Shown here: positions 58,272 to 62,052 of the stretch, one piece after another
How the letters are laid out: each line of letters opens with the position of its first letter
How positions within the stretch are numbered: position 1 is the stretch's first letter
Assembly: GCA_964372375.1 (NCBI GenBank)
Contig: CAYJQF010000001.1
Coordinates: 1-62,052, forward strand
Length of the DNA stretch: 62,052 nt
Origin: SICV01 sp964372375
GTDB taxonomy: Archaea > Nanobdellota > Nanobdellia > Pacearchaeales > GW2011-AR1
Direction: 5' to 3'
Notes under the pieces: generated by a model
Database searches by the model: none
Seen by the model: the letters and a program-made list of their open reading frames with translations, nothing else
Told to the model about the DNA's origin: nothing
Made by a program: the position numbers and the translations under genes

Positions 58272-58643
58272 ATGAACGAACAATTTACTAAATATGAGAC
58301 TGCACGCATTATCGGAGCGCGTGCACTGCAGATAGCAATGGATGCTCCCATGCTCATTAAGATTTCTAATGAAGAGTTGAAGGCAATGCGTTACGATCCT
58401 TTAAAGATTGCTGAGCATGAGTTCATTGCAGGCGCACTGCCTATTTCTATACACCGACCGTTTCCGAAGCGCCATAAAGACAAGCTTACTGCAATCAAGG
58501 AAGAGCAGATTTCTGACGAGGAACTAGCTGCCAAAGAACAAGAAGTTGAGAAGGAGATTGTTGAAGATGCACACGAGCTTGGCTTGGTAGAGAGTGATGA
58601 GACAGAGGCAGAAATAGAAGCATCAGGAACAGAAGAGCAGTAA
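58272..58643 (+). CDS. rpoK: RNA polymerase subunit RpoK (Rpb6) with acidic C-terminal tail
   Basis: 123 residues. The Rpb6 core is clear: FTKYETARIIGARALQIAM, DPLKIAEHEFIAGALPISIHR. The last about 50 residues are an acidic Glu-rich extension (EELAAKEQEVEKEIVEDAHE) not present in typical RpoK (about 55-70 residues). It stabilises the RNA polymerase clamp. It lies at the end of the exosome cluster. Confidence 0.93.
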   Translation: MNEQFTKYETARIIGARALQIAMDAPMLIKISNEELKAMRYDPLKIAEHEFIAGALPISIHRPFPKRHKDKLTAIKEEQISDEELAAKEQEVEKEIVEDAHELGLVESDETEAEIEASGTEEQ

Positions 58644-58682
58644 ACACGAAAGCATTATAAATCTCTCCGCCTCTGGTAACGT

Positions 58683-60146
58683 ATGAAGAAAGGTATTCTC
58701 TGTTTTTTGCTGGTTGCTCTGGTAGTTGCTCTCGTGCCCGGCATACATGCCCAAGCAAATCAAAATGAGTGCCGGTCATTCATATTTGCTTCGCCAGAAA
58801 AAGCAACTGCCAGCGACATTTTAGGCAATTATAAGCCGAGACTCGCCCTTGATAACGATGTGAATACACACTGGTTTGGTGATCCTCGTGCACCGTTCCC
58901 GAAACAGTTTATTGCAGACCTTGGCACAGAAAGGTGTATCAACGCAACTGAACTTACTCTTTTCGTATGGGATGTTCCTGCACTGATTACCTTGGAAGCG
59001 TCTGAAGATGGCGTTACTTGGTATGCCCTGGTTAATGAAACAGAGATTGTTACAGGAGGTGTCTCTCAACTTCTAACGTTTGATCAAACAGTCGGCAGGT
59101 TTATCCGAGTTTCAGAGGTAAGCACCGCTCGTCAGTATGGTTCACTCTCTGAACTACGAGTGCAAAGTGCAGCAAAGGTTCCAAGCAATGCCACTCAGAC
59201 TCTCCTCTTTGAAGTTGTTGATGCGCAAACTCATATGCGATTGACAAACGTTTCATACTCATTGCATGCGCATAACGAACTTCTCGAAGAAGGTATGACT
59301 TCTCAGACAAGCAAAGTTTCATTTACCAAATTAAGTACTGAAGATCATGAACTTACAGTACGTTGTCCGGTTGAAGTCCAAGTACAGTCGAGTGTGCTCG
59401 GTTTCTTAGCGCGCTTATTCTCAGCTCTTACGCTTTTCTCGGATAAGGCGCGCATCAGCGGGTATCAAACAGGCTATTCTCAAACACAAGGGCAAACTAT
59501 CGTACCATCAGGGGCAGGATGCGGCACGTTCTCTTTGCGTTCTCCTCAAAATGCAATAGCTTCCAGTATATTCGAAGATTTTATTGCAAAACGCAGTATT
59601 GATAATAATCCTGAAACAGCATGGTATGGTGATCCGCAGGATGCATATCCGAAATGGGTGTATGGTGATTTAGGTGAAAGCAATTGTGTGAATGCGGTCC
59701 AGCTGCAACTAGCGAGACTTGATGTACCCATGTACCTGAACATTGAAGTTTCTGAGGATGAGGGTACGTGGACACCCGTTGTTTCTCAGGCAGTAGTAAT
59801 CGATGGCGCTGTTCCGGTGAGGTTTGATTTTAATACTACCAGAGCACGGTATGTGCGTGTGTATGAAACAGCCGGAGAACGAACCTACGGAGGGCTTGCG
59901 GAGCTTAAGGTAAACACTGCTTCACTCATTCAAGGACAGTCCGCTCAGCTCTCACAGCATCCAGCCCTCATTCTTCATGCAGAAAGCAGTACGGGAAGAC
60001 CTTTGAAGAGTGTTCGTGCCCTGTTAACTGTTACAGGAGAAGATGCGCGCAGCCTGCGTACCGATGCTTCAGGGAATCTGGTATTTACCCACGCACTTGC
60101 TTCAGATGCCCAGGTAAAAGTGTATTGCCCGAGCAACAACATTTAA
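58683..60146 (+). CDS. Secreted protein with two discoidin-like (F5/8 type C) domains
   Basis: 487 residues. The signal peptide MKKGILCFLLVALVVALVPG is followed by two copies of an F5/8-C-like domain: each holds a Cys-led beta start, LALDNDVNTHWFGDP or RSIDNNPETAWYGDP, ITLEASEDGVTWYAL or LNIEVSEDEGTWTPV, and FIRVSEVSTAR or RYVRVYETAGER. CNA-B-like beta segments (LFEVVDAQTHMRLTNVSYSL, VRALLTVTGEDARSLRTDAS) follow each copy. No C-terminal anchor is seen. CATTATAAATC is about 27 bases before the ATG. Discoidin domains bind carbohydrates or lipids, so a cell-surface binding role is inferred. Confidence 0.85.
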   Translation: MKKGILCFLLVALVVALVPGIHAQANQNECRSFIFASPEKATASDILGNYKPRLALDNDVNTHWFGDPRAPFPKQFIADLGTERCINATELTLFVWDVPALITLEASEDGVTWYALVNETEIVTGGVSQLLTFDQTVGRFIRVSEVSTARQYGSLSELRVQSAAKVPSNATQTLLFEVVDAQTHMRLTNVSYSLHAHNELLEEGMTSQTSKVSFTKLSTEDHELTVRCPVEVQVQSSVLGFLARLFSALTLFSDKARISGYQTGYSQTQGQTIVPSGAGCGTFSLRSPQNAIASSIFEDFIAKRSIDNNPETAWYGDPQDAYPKWVYGDLGESNCVNAVQLQLARLDVPMYLNIEVSEDEGTWTPVVSQAVVIDGAVPVRFDFNTTRARYVRVYETAGERTYGGLAELKVNTASLIQGQSAQLSQHPALILHAESSTGRPLKSVRALLTVTGEDARSLRTDASGNLVFTHALASDAQVKVYCPSNNI

Positions 60147-60233
60147 AAAGCTCATTCTTTATGCAAGTATCAGATAGCAGGTACCAGCTGCAATAACCCT
60201 GGAAACACCCCTGCGCTCTTTATATACTCTTTT

Positions 60234-61043
60234 ATGGCAAAAACAAAGAAGACAGAAGTATCTGAATCTGTAGAAGAAAAAGAACAGGACGTAAAGACGA
60301 ATAAGATAGTAGACACTGAGGAAGAAAGGAAAGCAAAATTTGCTAAACTACTGGAGAAGGCAAAACAGCTCGAGAAAAGCGTTACTGAAGCAAAGCCCAT
60401 AGACCTCAAGAAAAAAGTCAAGCAGGAAGAAGACAAGAAAGAAGATACCTTAGTTCCCATGGAAGATTATCTAAAGTCCTCAATTCATTTAGGAACCAGA
60501 GTTATTACACCTGATATGCGTTCGTATGTCTACCGCAGACGGGCAGACGGGCTTGCTGTATTTAATACAGCTTTGCTTGATGATAAAGTACGGGAAGGCG
60601 CCGCCTATCTTGCCCAATTTTCGCCTGATCAGTTTATAATTGTCTGCAAGCGAGAAGCAGGCTGGAAAGCAGTCAAAAAATTTGCTGAAACTATCGGTGT
60701 TCGCTCGTTTACGAAGAAATATCCCTCAGGCATTTTAACTAATACGCAGCTATCCAATTTCTTTGAAACTGACATGGTTTTCATCTGTGATCCTTGGCTC
60801 GATAAAAATGCCTTGGAAGATGCAAACAGAATTAACATTCCTGTTCTGTCTGTGTGCGACACCAATAACTTTACCCGCGGGATAGCTAAGATCATTCCCG
60901 GCAATAATAAATCTGCAAAATCGCTTGGCATGATATTCTATCTCTTGACCAAATTGTATGTGGAAGCCCGTGGCCTTAACGTGCAGGTGCCTGACATCAA
61001 GGAATTTGTCGAAGACTGGGATATGCTGGTGCCGCCGAAATAA
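60234..61043 (+). CDS. rps2: Ribosomal protein uS2 with charged N-terminal extension
   Basis: 269 residues. The first about 75 are a Lys/Glu-rich low-complexity segment; uS2 begins at MEDYLKSSIHLGTRVITPDM and continues with FAETIGVRSFTKKYPSGILT and NIPVLSVCDTNNFTRGI, matching the archaeal family. TTTAAAAAG at about 60,143 predicts a start near 60,173 and a leader of about 60 bases; the TATATA nearer the ATG is too close. The leader can fold GCAG/CTGC around 60,178-60,192. Part of the 30S platform. Confidence 0.92.
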   Translation: MAKTKKTEVSESVEEKEQDVKTNKIVDTEEERKAKFAKLLEKAKQLEKSVTEAKPIDLKKKVKQEEDKKEDTLVPMEDYLKSSIHLGTRVITPDMRSYVYRRRADGLAVFNTALLDDKVREGAAYLAQFSPDQFIIVCKREAGWKAVKKFAETIGVRSFTKKYPSGILTNTQLSNFFETDMVFICDPWLDKNALEDANRINIPVLSVCDTNNFTRGIAKIIPGNNKSAKSLGMIFYLLTKLYVEARGLNVQVPDIKEFVEDWDMLVPPK

Positions 61044-61099
61044 TCCGTTTCTATCCTTAAATAGTAATCCATGTTTTTATAGTTTAATTGTATTTTTAT

Positions 61100-61195
61100 A
61101 TGATGAAATTTGAAGGCAATAAAATAATTTCAGAAAAAGTAATAAACAGGCTGGACAGGTTTGTTATAGATTTTATAAATGAATTAAGTATTTAA
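61100..61195 (+). pseudogene. Truncated nucleotidyltransferase-family gene, N-terminal remnant
   Basis: A 31-residue frame (MMKFEGNKIISEKVINRLDR, then FVIDFINELSI) and a stop. The phrase KFEGN-SEK-LDRFVIDF resembles the N-terminus of an archaeal nucleotidyltransferase family that continues into a catalytic GYVAILFGR-type region, absent here. TTTTTATAG lies about 25 bases upstream, so the promoter remains. Composition is A+T-rich. I recall the family only from pattern, so this is moderate. Confidence 0.45.
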
Positions 61196-61253
61196 ACCTT
61201 TCGGTTAGTAACATAGTAAAACTTATATACTAAAGAGGATATAACTATTCAAT

Positions 61254-61406
61254 ATGGGAAAGATTAAATTAGAAGGCTATGTTTGCGAGCGTTGCAGTCA
61301 TAAATGGGTTCCTCGAGAAACAACAACAGAAGAGCCGAAAGTCTGCCCTAAGTGCAAAAGCCCTTATTGGAATACGCCGAGAAAAAGTAAGGTTAAGAAG
61401 GGATAA
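61254..61406 (+). CDS. Small zinc-ribbon protein (50 residues)
   Basis: MGKIKLEGYVCERCSHKWVP opens a frame with CERC and CPKC knuckles (VCPKCKSPYWNTPRK), so it binds one zinc. The end is basic. ACTTATATAC at 61220-61229 is a TATA-like box about 29 bases upstream. Such archaeal zinc ribbons often occur as small antitoxin-like or regulatory partners of nucleotidyltransferase or PIN genes; the truncated fragment upstream may be a former partner. Role is inference. Confidence 0.7.
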   Translation: MGKIKLEGYVCERCSHKWVPRETTTEEPKVCPKCKSPYWNTPRKSKVKKG

Positions 61407-61439
61407 GGTGGTCGTTAAAAAAATTAAGGTGATTAACTA

Positions 61440-62052
61440 ATGATAAACAAAAGAGGCTTGACTTCAAAAGAGACTGCAGAAAAATTAACAGATTATGGAT
61501 ATAATGAAATAAAAGAGCTTCTTCGCATATCACCATTTCAGATTCTTTTAAGGCAAATAAAGAAGAATTTTATAGTATATTTATTACTTGTTGCAGTCTT
61601 ATTGTCCTTTATTGTAGGCAAAACAATAACTGCATATACAATTTTAGGGGTTATTGTTATTGTAATCGCTGTTGGATTTTTTCAGGAATATAAGGCAGAA
61701 AGAGCAATTAAGGCATTAAAACAGATACTTGTTCCTATTTCTATTGTCATAAGGGATGGAAAAGAAGTAGAAGTTTCTTCAAAAGAAATAGTGCCTGATG
61801 ATGTGGTTGTCTTGAGAACAGGAGAAAAGGTTCCAGCTGATTGCCTTGTTTTAGAAGAAAAAGAATTGCAAGTAGACGAGTCAATATTGACTGGAGAATC
61901 TCAAGCAGTAAGAAAGTTTGCAGCAAAAAATGAGAAAAACTATGATAAGAAAAATTTAGTTTATATGGGCACCTATGTTATTAGCGGAAGATGTATCGCT
62001 AAAGTTTTACACACTGGTATGAATACAGAATTTGGCAAAATCGCAGGGATGA
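61440..62052 (+). CDS. P-type cation-transporting ATPase, N-terminal part
   Basis: 204 codons run off the window. The N-terminal domain starts with GLTSKETAEKLTDYGYNEIK, the cation-ATPase N-terminal motif. Two membrane helices follow (FIVYLLLVAVLLSFIVG and AYTILGVIVIVIAVGFF), then FQEYKAERAIKALKQIL, the actuator domain with VPADCLVLEE and TGES. The P2 or P3 type (Ca2+ or H+ like) cannot be decided without the C-terminus. AAGGTGAT seven bases before the ATG is the ribosome site. A+T-rich codon use differs from the ribosomal region. Confidence 0.92.
   Translation, partial: MINKRGLTSKETAEKLTDYGYNEIKELLRISPFQILLRQIKKNFIVYLLLVAVLLSFIVGKTITAYTILGVIVIVIAVGFFQEYKAERAIKALKQILVPISIVIRDGKEVEVSSKEIVPDDVVVLRTGEKVPADCLVLEEKELQVDESILTGESQAVRKFAAKNEKNYDKKNLVYMGTYVISGRCIAKVLHTGMNTEFGKIAGM

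Noticed and set aside
60210..60233. TATATA just before uS2 as its promoter
   Set aside because: Only about 13 bases from the ATG, with no later in-frame start in the charged extension; the TTTAAAAAG at 60,143 is a better promoter.
1..62052. CRISPR arrays, insertion sequences and phage genes
   Set aside because: No spaced repeat series, transposase motif or terminal inverted repeat pair was seen by eye on either strand; the hairpins near 37.7 kb lack a transposase.

Overview
The window is a gene-dense stretch of an archaeal chromosome, most likely a DPANN archaeon of the Woesearchaeota/Pacearchaeota type. The archaeal signs are a complete archaeal-order ribosomal protein operon with S4e, L19e and L32e, the exosome superoperon (SBDS, Rrp4, Rrp41, Rrp42), proteasome alpha and beta subunits, PCNA, Mre11-Rad50, FttA/aCPSF1, a class I CCA-adding enzyme, SRP RNA, TrmB, RpoK and archaellin/pilin-type N-termini. 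Many genes have a TATA-like box (TTTAAA or TTTATA core) 23-28 bases before the start codon, so much of the genome seems to be transcribed leaderless; I used this spacing to correct several start codons. The DPANN assignment is inference from the many small membrane proteins, the Cys-rich surface proteins and the charged tails.

Layout. 1-1,450: edge of a DUF5667-like gene, a broken FKBP gene, a small membrane protein, tRNA-Thr(CGT) and a hypothetical gene. 1,600-5,300: zinc-ribbon protein, argS, a 55-residue membrane protein, SRP RNA and two pilin-like genes. 5,300-12,100: Mre11-Rad50, proteasome beta, FttA and a presenilin-type membrane protease. 12,100-15,900: TrmB regulator divergent from a 51-residue gene, then (minus strand) CCA transferase and the OapC/OapB/OapA module. 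15,900-29,100: a minus-strand surface/pilus region (two very large secreted proteins, five pilin-like proteins, two T2SSF membrane proteins, a VirB11-like ATPase), interrupted on the plus strand by a homologue of the ArmA/Rmt 16S rRNA methyltransferases. 29,100-37,650: VKOR plus thioredoxin reductase, YbaK-type editing protein, an SNase-lamin-tail protein and a second lamin-tail protein, two Cys-rich surface proteins, and a primase. 37,800-50,860: PCNA, then 25 ribosomal or initiation-factor genes as one tightly packed unit, into which three unrecognised genes are inserted. 50,900-54,350: secY, an EMC3/DUF106 protein and unknown genes. 54,355-58,643: proteasome alpha (minus), SBDS, exosome, RpoK. 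58,683-62,052: a secreted double-discoidin protein, uS2, then an A+T-rich tail with a truncated nucleotidyltransferase fragment, a zinc ribbon and the start of a P-type cation ATPase.

How it fits together. The window joins information processing (replication, repair, translation, RNA decay, protein decay) with a large investment in the cell surface. The VKOR/thioredoxin-reductase pair plausibly serves the disulphide-rich surface proteins nearby, and the pilus cluster with its giant glycine-rich protein is a candidate attachment apparatus. The most unusual items are the ArmA-like methyltransferase inside the pilus region, the three unknown genes translationally coupled inside the ribosomal operon, the upstream reading frames overlapping the starts of uL3 and Rrp4, and the FKBP gene cut off inside the next gene's TATA box.
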